Shown here: positions 45,111-54,663 of the stretch, one piece after another
Position numbering within the stretch: the first letter of the stretch is position 1
Layout: each line of letters starts with the position of its first letter
From: Mogibacterium sp.
Lineage (GTDB): Bacteria; Bacillota; Clostridia; Peptostreptococcales; Anaerovoracaceae
NCBI GenBank assembly: GCA_017515425.1
Contig: JAFWFU010000038.1
Span: forward strand, 1 to 64,000
Direction of reading: 5' to 3'
DNA: 64,000 nt
Made by a program: the position numbers and the translations under genes
The notes under the pieces: generated by a model
What the model saw: the letters and a program-made list of their open reading frames with translations, nothing else
Told to the model about the DNA's origin: nothing
The model's database searches: none

Positions 45111-46874
45111 CTATCCCGCATATCTTTTTATCTTGCCTGTCGTCGTTTTCTCCATAGGCTCGTCTGTCAGCCTGAACCTGTGAATATGCTTGTAGACAGG
45201 CATCATTTCGTTAATCTTGTCGAGGTCTGCCTGCACGACTTTCTCCGCCCCTTCTCTGCTTAGAAGCGCGGGGTCGTACACTATGGTAACCGCCGGTATG
45301 ATGTCGTCCTGCGAGCCGTCGTCCTTCCGCGGTTCGCCATATACCATGCATTCGACCACATATGGAAACTGCTCTATCAGCTCCTCTATCTCCTCGGGAT
45401 AGACATTCTTGCCATTTTTCAGGACTATCACATTTTTCTTCCTGCCGCAGAGGAATACAAATCCGTCCTTGTCGACTCTGGCGAGGTCGCCCGTGCAAAG
45501 CCACCCGCCTTTTAGGACTTCCGCAGTAGCCTCTTCATCTTCATAATAACCGAGCATGATATTAGGACCCCTGCAGATGAGTTCGCCAATGCCCTCTTCA
45601 TTTTGGTCTACCACCCTGACTTCAACGCCCGGCATGGAATGCCCGATCGAGCCCGGTCTCTTGGTGCCCGGGCTTTCCGCCGCAATAACGGGAGAAGCCT
45701 CCGTCATTCCATACCCCTGCACCACATCTATGCCTATATCCTCAAAGCCTTTAAGAGTCTCCGTCGAAAGAGCAGACGCGCCGCTCACCACATTTCTGAG
45801 CCCACCCCCGAGCTCATCAATTATATCCTTGAAGAGCTTCCTTCTGATGTCTATATTGAATTTCCGAAGAAGGCTGCTTATCCTAAGTCCGGTCTCGAAC
45901 TTCCTTCTCATTCCCTTCTTGTCAATGCCCGCCTGAATCTTCGCATACATGGCTTCGATAAGCAGCGGCACGCAGATAAACACGGTCACCCCGTATTCCT
46001 GCATATTCCTCTGCACATATTTGAGCCCGTCGCAGAAAACAGTCGTAACGCCGAGCGAAATCATCATGGTCTGACCGGTGGAACCGAAGGTATGGTGGAA
46101 TGGCAGAATTGCCATATTTATATCGCCCCTCTTGATGTCCGCGATCCTGTCCAGCATATATATATCGCTCAGAATATTTCGCTGCGAGAGCATGACCGCC
46201 TTCGCTTTGCTGGTCGTCCCCGAGGTGAAGAGGAGCACCTGCACGGCATTCGGGTCTGACTCCATTTCGTCGAAGCACATATCTCCCGTCTCAATCGCGT
46301 CGCTTCCTTCCGTCATTATCTCGGAGAGCGACTCAAAGCCCTCTTCATCTTCCATTGATATATATATGTTGACCTCCGTGCTTCCCGCCGCGATAAGCCT
46401 CTCCGCCAGCTCTTTATGCTCGTTGTCGAAGATGAGGCAGTCCGCCTTGCTCTTTATCAGAGAATTCTCCAGCTCCTCGTAGGGCAAGCCCTTGTCGAGC
46501 GGAACGGAAATGCCGAGCCCGCACATGAGCGCGAAATGCGTCATATACCAAGGGTAGGAATTCTTCCCGATTATGGCGACCCTCTTATTCGCCAAGCCGC
46601 GCACTATCATGCCCGTGCCGAATTCCTTGACATCCCTTTCGAAGCCGCGGTATGTAATATTGCTGTATAGGGCTTTGCCGTCCGCGTCCTTTCCTTCCTT
46701 TATAATAAAGGCGATGTCGCCGGAATAGTTCTCGGCTGCGTATTTAAGGAGCGCGCGAAAATCGCCATGCTCGTCAGCCTCGTAAATCGGCTTGAGCTCC
46801 GGCACTGCCCTTCCTTTATGCTGCACCATGGCTCTGCGTTCCCTTCTTTCGTTGTTTAGAGAGAATAATTCCAT
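45111..46874 (-). CDS. AMP-forming acyl-CoA synthetase/ligase, paralogue
   Basis: A 587-residue ANL-superfamily enzyme very similar to the ligase at 7774-9438 throughout (for example DDVEMILLPLHHAF there versus GDINMAILPFHHTF here). Motifs: LLFTSGTTSKAKA, QGYGMTEASP, GWLCTGD, CGRKKNVIVLKNGKN and the C-terminal catalytic lysine in TTTGKIKR. It activates a carboxylate, probably a fatty acid, to its CoA thioester. AGGA precedes the first ATG; an ATG 15 codons later (46829) is an alternative start that better fits the paralogue. It lies downstream of a hairpin that separates it from the protease gene. Confidence 0.87.
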   Translation of the reverse strand: MELFSLNNERRERRAMVQHKGRAVPELKPIYEADEHGDFRALLKYAAENYSGDIAFIIKEGKDADGKALYSNITYRGFERDVKEFGTGMIVRGLANKRVAIIGKNSYPWYMTHFALMCGLGISVPLDKGLPYEELENSLIKSKADCLIFDNEHKELAERLIAAGSTEVNIYISMEDEEGFESLSEIMTEGSDAIETGDMCFDEMESDPNAVQVLLFTSGTTSKAKAVMLSQRNILSDIYMLDRIADIKRGDINMAILPFHHTFGSTGQTMMISLGVTTVFCDGLKYVQRNMQEYGVTVFICVPLLIEAMYAKIQAGIDKKGMRRKFETGLRISSLLRKFNIDIRRKLFKDIIDELGGGLRNVVSGASALSTETLKGFEDIGIDVVQGYGMTEASPVIAAESPGTKRPGSIGHSMPGVEVRVVDQNEEGIGELICRGPNIMLGYYEDEEATAEVLKGGWLCTGDLARVDKDGFVFLCGRKKNVIVLKNGKNVYPEEIEELIEQFPYVVECMVYGEPRKDDGSQDDIIPAVTIVYDPALLSREGAEKVVQADLDKINEMMPVYKHIHRFRLTDEPMEKTTTGKIKRYAG

Positions 46875-46891
46875 ACTATCCTACACCTCAA

Positions 46892-46924
46892 ATCATCCGA
46901 TTCGCCAAGCGATAGTCGGATGAT
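46892..46924. terminator. hairpin between the protease and ligase genes
   Basis: Perfect 9-base arms ATCATCCGA / TCGGATGAT. Five Ts follow on the plus strand and three on the minus strand, where it would end the protease message 28 bases past the stop. Confidence 0.55.
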
Positions 46925-46952
46925 TTTTCATCTTTATGGTTCTGCCTTTTCT

Positions 46953-49382
46953 TTATTTTAAGGAAGTCTTTTTCCCGCTGTTCTTCTTTGTAAATATTTT
47001 CTTATACTTCTTGATGAATTTCTTATTGACCTTCTTCTTGCCGACCTTAATCTTGACCGTCCTTATCTTCGAGCCACGAAGCGAGGCTTTTACCCTATTT
47101 TTCGACAGCCTCTTCGTCTTTATGTTGAGCTTCTTCGTTTTCCGCCCTTTGAAAGCTCCCGGCTTAATCCCCGTAACCGTATAGACCTTGCCGCCGAGCG
47201 TAACCTTTGCAGGCAGATTTATCGTCTTTGCATTCTTCGCTCTCAGAAGTGACGCCGTCGTCGCTCCCGTAATCACATAGATATTTCCGCGGAATTCATA
47301 GGTTGTTCCCGGAGGAGGCACCCCGTCCTTGACCTCTTTTGTTACGTTCATATTATACTGAACTCCAATATTATTGTCGTCCGCCTCCGCGTTCGTTATG
47401 TAAATCGAGTAGGTTCCGGCTATCGGTGCCCTGTATTTGGTCTGCACGGCATGAGTGCGCCCGATTTTCGAATCAGCGTCAGGACAGGCTCGATACGCCA
47501 CCAAGGTGCCGCCGCTGTCGTATATCAGAATTTCAGGGAGCATATAAGTCCCCTGCACGGAAACCGTGATGACATCACCCGCCGAAAGGTCTATATCATA
47601 GCCGTCGCAGTATGTGCCCCAATCCTCATAAGCCCCGGCAGCGATATATATCATTGGGTCTGTATCGTCCAAGACGCCGCTGCAATTGTAGGGCACAGAA
47701 GTTATCTTTATATTTTCGGGCTTTTTGACCGTCACACTGCATTTGGCTTTTACGCTTTTATCGCCCGTCCAATATGCGGTAATCTCGGCTTTCCCCGCGG
47801 CGCGAGCCGTAAGAATTCCGTCGCTGTCGACGGTGACTATTCTCTCGTTCGACGACTCGAAACGTATCTCGTCCGCGTGCTTGCCCGCCGTTGCTGGAAA
47901 CACCTCAAATTCAACGGAAGACGTCCATGTCCGGTTAATCCCCGTATAGAGGGTAAGACTGCTCTTGTTGAGAACTATCTTCTCAGGGTCTCTCTGAAAC
48001 GACATCGTCTGGAAGAGATTGCTTATAGCATTTTTATAGTTGATCCTGCCAAAGCCGCCGCCGTTGATTTTATTAGTGCTGCCGTCATAATACTCCTTGC
48101 CCGAGCTCGTATAAATATAGTTTTTCAGCTCGCGCGGATTGAGAGTGCCGTCAACGGATAGGAGCAGCCCCGCGAGCCCCGCGACGACCGGACTCGCCAT
48201 AGACGTGCCCGACATATAGCTGTATTGATTGCCGTCTATAGTGCTGAAAATGCTGACGCCCGGAGCGGAGACATCCTTCTCGCTGCCGAAATTTGTACTG
48301 TCGGCGAATTTCCCCGAAGAACCATGACTCATAACGGAAATCGAATGAGGAATATCTCCCGGAGACGTCCAACTCCTCGAACCCTCGTTTCCGGCTGCGC
48401 AGACGCAGAGAACGCCCGCATTCCACGCCTTCTTGACAAAGACTTCTATCATTGGGTCGCGCTGCAATCCGCCGAGGCTCATATTGATGACCTTCGCACC
48501 CTCGTGAGTGGCATAGTCAATGGCAGTACAAATATCAAGCGTCGTGAAGCTCAAGGTGTCAGGCATGGCTGCGTCAATGCAGAACAGCTTTATCCTGTTG
48601 TTGGTAGCACCTGAAACTCCCGTGCTATTACTCGTTTGCGCCGCTATTATGCCGCATACATGAGTCCCATGCCCGTCATCATCATCAGCTTCGTCTCCTG
48701 TTGTGAAACTTGAGGAGATAACTCCGTCATTTATCGTGACGCATTTCTCCGTGACGATATTGCCCTGCAAATCATCATGCCCGAGATCCAATCCCGTATC
48801 TATTACGGCTATCAGAGGCATATTGCTCGCGATACCGTTTCCTTCTATCAGTTCCCATGCCTCCATTACCTCGGCGCTGCCGAGGTTGCTTATAATCTCG
48901 CCATGCTCGTTTTTGACAGGCGCGGACAAATGCCATTGCTGTCCGATATTAGGGTCGGCGTGTTCGTCGTCATCTGCCGTCCTGTATATATAATTCGGCT
49001 GCACCAAAAGCACCCTGTCATCATCTGCGATTGTCTCCGCGGCAGTCTGCGTATCCTCTTCGTCGGTCTGTATCGCAGCCAGCCTCGTTCCGTCGCCAAG
49101 AGTCTTGACAGTCTCGAGAGTTCCGCCTGCGTCGGCGGCGATCTCCTTAATAGCGGCAGTTTTTGTTCCCGCCTCTGTGAGAACTATCAGCTCGTCCTCG
49201 ACAAATTCGGAGACCTCATCTGCGTCATCAGCCGCGCCGTTTGAGGTAGAACCGGAATTGTCATTTGTGCTGGAGGCAGGCTCACTCATTTCGGCAAATG
49301 CAACCATGCTAATACTCTGACCCACCGCCATTGTCAGCGAGAGCAGAAGCACTAAGACTGTCCTCATCATTGTCCTTTTCAT
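46953..49382 (-). CDS. secreted subtilisin-like serine protease with Ig-like and basic C-terminal domains
   Basis: An 809-residue S8 protease. Signal peptide to about residue 30; propeptide with EDELIVL near residue 62. The catalytic triad is D195 (AVIDTGLD), H238 (DGHGTHV) and S394 (SGTSMASP), with oxyanion N332. It is followed by a BIG2-type Ig domain (about 490-575), a PPC-like beta domain (about 580-690) and a ~90-residue basic tail ending VNKKFIKKYKKIF, nearly the same as in the surface protein at 39417. A GGAAAGGGA site precedes the ATG. It is probably a wall-bound protease acting on host or self proteins. Confidence 0.92.
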   Translation of the reverse strand: MKRTMMRTVLVLLLSLTMAVGQSISMVAFAEMSEPASSTNDNSGSTSNGAADDADEVSEFVEDELIVLTEAGTKTAAIKEIAADAGGTLETVKTLGDGTRLAAIQTDEEDTQTAAETIADDDRVLLVQPNYIYRTADDDEHADPNIGQQWHLSAPVKNEHGEIISNLGSAEVMEAWELIEGNGIASNMPLIAVIDTGLDLGHDDLQGNIVTEKCVTINDGVISSSFTTGDEADDDDGHGTHVCGIIAAQTSNSTGVSGATNNRIKLFCIDAAMPDTLSFTTLDICTAIDYATHEGAKVINMSLGGLQRDPMIEVFVKKAWNAGVLCVCAAGNEGSRSWTSPGDIPHSISVMSHGSSGKFADSTNFGSEKDVSAPGVSIFSTIDGNQYSYMSGTSMASPVVAGLAGLLLSVDGTLNPRELKNYIYTSSGKEYYDGSTNKINGGGFGRINYKNAISNLFQTMSFQRDPEKIVLNKSSLTLYTGINRTWTSSVEFEVFPATAGKHADEIRFESSNERIVTVDSDGILTARAAGKAEITAYWTGDKSVKAKCSVTVKKPENIKITSVPYNCSGVLDDTDPMIYIAAGAYEDWGTYCDGYDIDLSAGDVITVSVQGTYMLPEILIYDSGGTLVAYRACPDADSKIGRTHAVQTKYRAPIAGTYSIYITNAEADDNNIGVQYNMNVTKEVKDGVPPPGTTYEFRGNIYVITGATTASLLRAKNAKTINLPAKVTLGGKVYTVTGIKPGAFKGRKTKKLNIKTKRLSKNRVKASLRGSKIRTVKIKVGKKKVNKKFIKKYKKIFTKKNSGKKTSLK

Positions 49383-49460
49383 TGAAGTTTCCCTTTCCGT
49401 TATATGGTCACGCCATTTGACGAAACAGACCTTTAGATATTGAAGGCTCGCGCAGACCCG

Positions 49461-50237
49461 CTATGCCCCAATATCTCCCCAGAACTCAATGCGCGGATTG
49501 TCCCTATCCACCATTCCTGATTGTACGCAGAAATTTGCAGATCCACCGAAGAATTCCGCGAGCAATCCCTTGAACTCCTCAATAGCTTCCTTTATATTCT
49601 CTTCATTGACACCGACAAGACCGTCGATAGGATAGAATACGGCAGTCGTATTCTCCGTCATCTTGCCGACCTCACTCTGTCTCCAAATCCAGCGGCGAGT
49701 CCTGATCTCGTTTGCCGAGGCATAGACAATCTCGCCGTCCTCAGGGTCGTCGAATTCACCCGCAGGCGCACCGAAGGGCAGGAAGTGGTCTCTCTCCTCC
49801 GAGGCTCTTACTATTATCCCCGAGTCGCCCGAGCCGCGACGTTCTCCCTCAGGTGGCAGGAAGGTATTCATGTCATGCGCCCCAATCGGGATCCTGTATT
49901 TCAGCGAAATCGCGTTGCCGAGATCCACGGCGGGATTTATGGACGGCATTCCCTTGCCCTTGGCAATCCTGTCCATAAGCGCTTCTATCGCGCAGGCATA
50001 TCTATTCGGGTTGATTCCTATTTCTTTGAACACCTCGCGATAAGGCGCCACGCATGGGTCGTCCTTGGCTTTATTCCCCGACGCGTCAAAATACGCCTTG
50101 CACTCTCCGGCATATTTCTCAAGCATTTCCCTTATGGCAGGCACTTCCCTGGAATTATCTATACCGCGCACCGCCACGACGCCGCAGACGAAGCTCGGGA
50201 TTTTATCAAATACATCTTTGCTAATTTCAAAAAACAT
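49461..50237 (-). CDS. B3/B4 tRNA-binding-domain protein (PheT B3/4-like)
   Basis: A 258-residue free-standing B3/B4 domain like that in the phenylalanyl-tRNA synthetase beta chain, where it takes part in editing. Family features are the VCGVVAVRGIDNS start, the REVFKEIGINPNRYACAIEALMDR helix and INPAVDLGNAISLKY. Stand-alone members are proposed to act on mischarged tRNAs or as solute-recognising proteins; the exact job is unsettled. The chosen ATG at 50237 has GGGAGG upstream. No operon partner is apparent. Confidence 0.8.
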   Translation of the reverse strand: MFFEISKDVFDKIPSFVCGVVAVRGIDNSREVPAIREMLEKYAGECKAYFDASGNKAKDDPCVAPYREVFKEIGINPNRYACAIEALMDRIAKGKGMPSINPAVDLGNAISLKYRIPIGAHDMNTFLPPEGERRGSGDSGIIVRASEERDHFLPFGAPAGEFDDPEDGEIVYASANEIRTRRWIWRQSEVGKMTENTTAVFYPIDGLVGVNEENIKEAIEEFKGLLAEFFGGSANFCVQSGMVDRDNPRIEFWGDIGA

Positions 50238-50370
50238 AAATCCTCCCAGCAAATGGTCGCATTTTTCACCTCTATTTTATATTACAATCCTAAAGATTGA
50301 AAGTTAAATCTTTCTGAAATCTGCCAAAAAACGCATTCTTTTTCGCCGAAATCCTCTTTTTAAAACACTT

Positions 50371-50970
50371 TTAAAACGCTGCCTTTATCGCCGTGAGAAG
50401 GTCGTCATATTCCTCGAAAGCCTGGAGCTGCGGATAGTCCTTCTTAATCTGCTCCGTGGAGCGAAAGAGGAAACCCGCCTTGCCGGCAAGTATCATCTCG
50501 AGGTCGTTATAGCTGTCCCCCGCCGCAATCGTGTCGTAGCCAATGGATTGAAGCCCGCGCACCGTAGTCAGCTTGGAATGTTCGCAGCGCATTTTAATAT
50601 CCGCAATATATCCCTCTTCATCAATTATGAGTTCATTGCAAAAAAGCGTCGGATAGCCCAGCTTCTTCATCAGCGGCATGGCGAATTGGCTGAAAGTATC
50701 GCTCAAAATTATTACCTGAGTCATGCTCCTGAGTTCATCGAGGAATTCCTTAGCACCAGGCAGCGGGTCGATTCGCGCGATAGTGTCCTGAACGTCTTTG
50801 AGCTTCAGCCCATGCTCTTTCAGCACGCTGATTCTCCACTTCATAAGCTTGTCATAGTCGGGTTCGTCCCTCGTCGTGCGCGACAGCTCAGGTATGCCGC
50901 TTTCCTCGCTGAAAGCTATCCAAATCTCGGGCACAAGCACCCCTTCCATATCCAGACATACTATATTCAT
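50371..50970 (-). CDS. thrH: ThrH-like phosphoserine phosphatase / homoserine phosphotransferase
   Basis: A 199-residue HAD-superfamily enzyme. The nucleophile motif is CLDMEGVLVPEIW (D7, general acid replaced by E9), which is the ThrH-specific variant. The second motif is ILSDTF and the metal-binding motif AAGDSYNDLEM. ThrH of Pseudomonas both dephosphorylates phosphoserine and moves phosphate to homoserine. GAGAGGAG precedes the ATG. It is single here, with no thr or ser genes beside it. Confidence 0.86.
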   Translation of the reverse strand: MNIVCLDMEGVLVPEIWIAFSEESGIPELSRTTRDEPDYDKLMKWRISVLKEHGLKLKDVQDTIARIDPLPGAKEFLDELRSMTQVIILSDTFSQFAMPLMKKLGYPTLFCNELIIDEEGYIADIKMRCEHSKLTTVRGLQSIGYDTIAAGDSYNDLEMILAGKAGFLFRSTEQIKKDYPQLQAFEEYDDLLTAIKAAF

Positions 50971-51042
50971 CTATATTGCTCCTCTCATTTTTGAAAAACT
51001 ATTGTCCTCATGCGCTATGCGCCTTCGTTTTGGCGTTCTGAT

Positions 51043-51095
51043 ATGTCTTTTGTGCATTTTATGTCTTTTGTGTATTTTATATCTTTTATATCTTT
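51043..51095. repeat. 18-bp tandem repeat, about three copies
   Basis: ATGTCTTTTGTGCATTTT (51043-51060) and ATGTCTTTTGTGTATTTT (51061-51078), then a decayed third unit to 51095. It lies between ThrH and the GNAT gene. Confidence 0.8.
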
Positions 51096-51123
51096 GGCAT
51101 GACAGCCGGCAGGGAGTGATGTT

Positions 51124-52167
51124 TTAGTCGATAGGGAACCCGTAATAAGCGACGGCGTCTGTTTTGATTTGTGTGGTGACGGCGACGCTGTCCATTTTGA
51201 TTTTGGCGGCATCAGAGTCATTTTTAGCGTTGATGTCCCCGTCGGTTTTTATTCCACCATCGCATTCATTCTCTATTTTGACACCAAGCCCCGCTGCCAT
51301 TGACTGACAATAGCCCGCGCCCGTCGTGCGATATGAAATGTCCTCTTGCCCGAAATGCTCAGCAATTCTCTTCGCAATCTCCGCCGCGATTTCAGGCGAG
51401 ACTTCCTCCAGCCTGGGATTTATCAAGAGCTCGGTGATTTCAATTCTCCCACCGCTTTGCTCGCTTAAAGCGCATATGGCGTCGTCCTTATTTACCCGAA
51501 AGAGACCCGTTCTTCCGTCCGAAAGCCTGCTTTCATTATATATCAGTCTCATCATTTCTTCACCGATAATAATATGAGGGCGGTTTGTGAGAAACACCTC
51601 TCTGCACCTATTGTAAGAGGCTCCGTCCAGCGGCGTCATTTCAAAAGCCGGCGCGAATTTGTCATATTCTCTATCTTCGGCGTCAAAATCGAAGTCCTCT
51701 CCCTCGTCAGTCGAGACTTCGCAGTTTTTCGCATAGAAGAAGGGCTCATAACCATGCGCTCCGTAGAATTTTTCAAGCGAGGGTTCAGCAGGCGATATGA
51801 CGGATATTCCCCCGGCTTCAATCACCATATCTCTCGCATATTCCACAAGCCGACCCGCAAGCCCGAGTCCGCGCGCGGAAGGCTCTGTGCAAATAGCATA
51901 GCTGGTATATGCAGGCTGATTTTCGAATTCCCCCGAACGAAAACAGGTCAGAGCGGAGAGGGTGTCGCCCTCATCATCGACCGCCACATAGCCATTGATG
52001 TTCTCAGATGTATATATACCTTCGACCGGGTTCGCCCCGAAGCATTTATACATGCTGTCGACGAACTCCGGCTCATCATTAAAAACTTCGCACCAAAGAG
52101 TGCGAAGTCCTTCATATTTGCGAATATCATCAGCGATTTCTATTAAATAATTGTCGGTTTTTTTCAT
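51124..52167 (-). CDS. two-domain GNAT N-acetyltransferase
   Basis: A 347-residue protein with an N-terminal GNAT domain: the acetyl-CoA loop is around PSARGLGLAGRLVEYARD (residues about 97-114), and motif B ends at FYGAHGYEPFF. A second, degenerate GNAT-like half follows (about 170-290). The last ~50 residues before the terminal AYYGFPID are a low-complexity stretch of repeated KTD/KND/DAA units, which looks inserted. No strong ribosome site is seen. The substrate is unknown; relatives acetylate amines, peptides or antibiotics. Confidence 0.75.
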   Translation of the reverse strand: MKKTDNYLIEIADDIRKYEGLRTLWCEVFNDEPEFVDSMYKCFGANPVEGIYTSENINGYVAVDDEGDTLSALTCFRSGEFENQPAYTSYAICTEPSARGLGLAGRLVEYARDMVIEAGGISVISPAEPSLEKFYGAHGYEPFFYAKNCEVSTDEGEDFDFDAEDREYDKFAPAFEMTPLDGASYNRCREVFLTNRPHIIIGEEMMRLIYNESRLSDGRTGLFRVNKDDAICALSEQSGGRIEITELLINPRLEEVSPEIAAEIAKRIAEHFGQEDISYRTTGAGYCQSMAAGLGVKIENECDGGIKTDGDINAKNDSDAAKIKMDSVAVTTQIKTDAVAYYGFPID

Positions 52168-52236
52168 ACTGCAATCGGTTATGCCCCTGCCGCGGCGAGC
52201 TCTGTTCGCGATATATCAGGCTTGTCTTATCCGAGG

Positions 52237-53169
52237 TCATTTCTCCCTCGCGTAATACTTCATCAGGAGAATATCCGGGTGGTAACTGAGCTTCGCCTTC
52301 CTGAGCCCCTCAATGCCCATATCCTCTTCGCGGTTGAAGAACTGCATATTCGGGAGCTCCGCCGCCACCATTCTGGCAAACTCGCGATTTACCATGGTAT
52401 AAGCCGCCTCGACGCCCGGCATGGCTTTCTCGAAATGCGTGTCAAAGACGAGGTCGTCCAGAGCCGTTCCCGCCGTAAACGCAACGGGTTCTCCGTTTTG
52501 ATAGAGCAGTCCGCCGAGAAACCCGAGAGTATCATAGTTGGCGAACATCTCCTCTATGGCAACAGACTCAGCCGCAAGCTCGGGGTCGTCCTTCTCGCGA
52601 TAGAAACTATCCACGAACGCTTTTGCCTCCGAAATCGACGAGCATTTATACTCCTCGCGCTCACTACAGGACGTCACTCTGCCACAGCCCGTGGCGCAAA
52701 TCTTGTGAAACTCCCATTCGCCGTTTCGTTCAAAATGCTTTATATGATTGCGCTTAGATGAGAGGTGCCTGCCGGGAAGGTTGCAGAGCTTTTCTACCGA
52801 ATATATATAGTCGGCATTGTCCCTGTCCTCGCTGATCTCAAATCTGTCCCCGTAAAGCGGGAGGAACTCCGCGAGAGTTTTGTCCGTCAGACCCCTGAGC
52901 AGGAGCTTTTTCCCGCGGTTATGCGCCTCATTGAGAAGAAGCTCTATCGAGTTTTCTATGGGACCGTCGCCCTTCGGGTACGCGTAGACATTCCACTGCG
53001 GCATTCCAACGAGGAGCCGCTCGTCACACCAAGCTATCATCGGCTTGTATTCCTTGCGCCAAATAAACAGATTGGTGAAGCTGTAATCCGCGCCGTGGCA
53101 ACCGCTGGCGCAAATCCTGTCCTCTATCTTTTTCTTATCCGATAATTCGAGTTCTTTCCATTCAATCAT
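52237..53169 (-). CDS. DUF2156-family acyltransferase-like protein
   Basis: A 310-residue protein of the DUF2156 family, which has two GNAT-like folds and is related to the catalytic domain of lysyl-phosphatidylglycerol synthase and to FemX-type enzymes. Typical segments are YSFTNLFIWRKEY near the N-terminus, HLSSKRNHIKHFER in the middle and NREEDMGIEGLRKAKLSYHP near the end. The ATG overlaps the stop of the upstream gene by one base, so the two are probably translated together. The substrate is unknown. Confidence 0.85.
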   Translation of the reverse strand: MIEWKELELSDKKKIEDRICASGCHGADYSFTNLFIWRKEYKPMIAWCDERLLVGMPQWNVYAYPKGDGPIENSIELLLNEAHNRGKKLLLRGLTDKTLAEFLPLYGDRFEISEDRDNADYIYSVEKLCNLPGRHLSSKRNHIKHFERNGEWEFHKICATGCGRVTSCSEREEYKCSSISEAKAFVDSFYREKDDPELAAESVAIEEMFANYDTLGFLGGLLYQNGEPVAFTAGTALDDLVFDTHFEKAMPGVEAAYTMVNREFARMVAAELPNMQFFNREEDMGIEGLRKAKLSYHPDILLMKYYAREK

Positions 53170-54458
53170 TAGATTTCGTTCTTTTCTTCGGCGCCCTCAA
53201 TCTCTATGAGCTTTTCAATCTCTGCGATTTGCTCAGCTATTTCAGCTTCCTTAGCCTCTGCGACTGCTTCTATATCTGTTATCTCCGTGACTTCTTTGGT
53301 CTCAGCGGTTTGTTCAGTCTCAGTGGTTTTCTCCGTCTCAGCAGCTTCTTCCATGTCTGATGCTTCTTTAGTTTTTGCCACTTCTTCCGTGTCTGTAGTT
53401 TTTTCGGTTTCAGCGGCTTCTTCTGTGTCTGCGACTTTTGCGGTCTCAGCGACTTCCTCTGTCTCCACGATTTCTTCTATTTTTTCTTTAATCTCCTCGA
53501 GCCTGTCCGTCGCCTTTTCCACAGTCTCCTCGACTTCTTCATTAATATCTTCTACCCTGTCCGATATTCTGTCCTTAATATCCGTAACAGCCTCAGTCAC
53601 AGCCTGCACGCCCTCTTCAATCGCCGAAGCCATATTCTCCTCAGTTATGTCTCTAGCTGAGTTTGCCGCCATATTCTGCACAATGTTTTCATTATCAGCC
53701 GCCATTACTCCATTTGCCATAAACGGAACCGCCTGCCGCCTTCCCGAATAGTTCTCAGGGTCGAGCCTTCTTATCGCATTCAGGACATAGCCTGCCATGA
53801 ATATTAAAAATGCTTGGAAGAGCGGCTCGAGAATTGCCTGCAATACATAGGTTATATATTCCTTAGCACTTGCAGACATCTCATATGTGCTATAATACGC
53901 GTTAATCTGATTTACCGTACTTCCCGCCAAATAGAATGCGTACATCAACATGACGACCGCCATTGCATAACAGGCGATTACGACGCCGGACTGCTTGAAG
54001 CCCTTTTTCTTCTTCCTTTCAACAATATCCATTTCAACGGTCTCCGTTTCGAAATCTTCCGTTTCGAAGGTCGGCATTTCTGAAGCGTCCGCGGCAACCT
54101 CAGCTTCGGTAATCTCTGCCTCGACAGTCTCTCCCTCAACAACATCGACTTCCTCAACGGCTGCCGTGTTGGTGTCGGTGTCTGCGGCAACGGCTTCCAC
54201 CATTTCTTCGCCTGTTCCCGCGAAAGTCTCTACCTCGGCAATATCGGCACTCGCGGCTTCTAAGTTGGTGTTGGCGTCCGTTCCCGCATTTGCCTCGGTC
54301 GACTCCAATTCCGCAGCTTCCACTTCGACGGTCTCTTCCTCAACAGCGTCAACCTCGATAGCCTCAACGTCAATCTTATCTTCGAGTTTCTTCTCTACCT
54401 TTTTATTGACGTTCATTCCGCCTTTTCCTTTGCCTTTATTTCTTTTCCTCTTTCCCAT
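53169..54458 (-). CDS. acidic repeat protein with two central transmembrane helices
   Basis: A 429-residue protein with a very basic first 25 residues (GKRKRNKGKGKGG). A highly acidic low-complexity region rich in Glu/Val/Ala/Thr (about 30-145) precedes two hydrophobic helices (about 155-180 and 215-240). Then comes a long Glu/Lys coiled coil (about 295-345) and imperfect repeats of (A/V)-E-T-E-K-T-T-(D/E)-T-E-type (about 345-405). Both flanks are probably cytoplasmic. AAGGAAGAG precedes the ATG at 54458. It is coupled to the DUF2156 gene. It resembles no enzyme; a scaffolding or spacer role is guesswork. Confidence 0.6.
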   Translation of the reverse strand: MGKRKRNKGKGKGGMNVNKKVEKKLEDKIDVEAIEVDAVEEETVEVEAAELESTEANAGTDANTNLEAASADIAEVETFAGTGEEMVEAVAADTDTNTAAVEEVDVVEGETVEAEITEAEVAADASEMPTFETEDFETETVEMDIVERKKKKGFKQSGVVIACYAMAVVMLMYAFYLAGSTVNQINAYYSTYEMSASAKEYITYVLQAILEPLFQAFLIFMAGYVLNAIRRLDPENYSGRRQAVPFMANGVMAADNENIVQNMAANSARDITEENMASAIEEGVQAVTEAVTDIKDRISDRVEDINEEVEETVEKATDRLEEIKEKIEEIVETEEVAETAKVADTEEAAETEKTTDTEEVAKTKEASDMEEAAETEKTTETEQTAETKEVTEITDIEAVAEAKEAEIAEQIAEIEKLIEIEGAEEKNEI

Positions 54459-54663
54459 ATCTTCTCTTCCTTTATTATTATCTCTATTATTTATTGCTGA
54501 TTTGGCATTATGCCAAATCATATTATGCAGGCGAACCTAAAGCCTGCCTTAAATAGCCTCTTGCACCCGCAAATAGTAACAGAAAAGCCTTGAAATGGCA
54601 AGTTTTGGCAAGCGCACTTGCCAAATGCGATTTACGAACACCATTCATTTGATTTATAACAAC

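Noticed and set aside
53995..54540. Ser/Thr-rich plus-strand open frame that could look like a mucin-like surface protein
   Set aside because: Complement of the Glu/Val-rich acidic repeat protein, which has a proper start, ribosome site and membrane helices.
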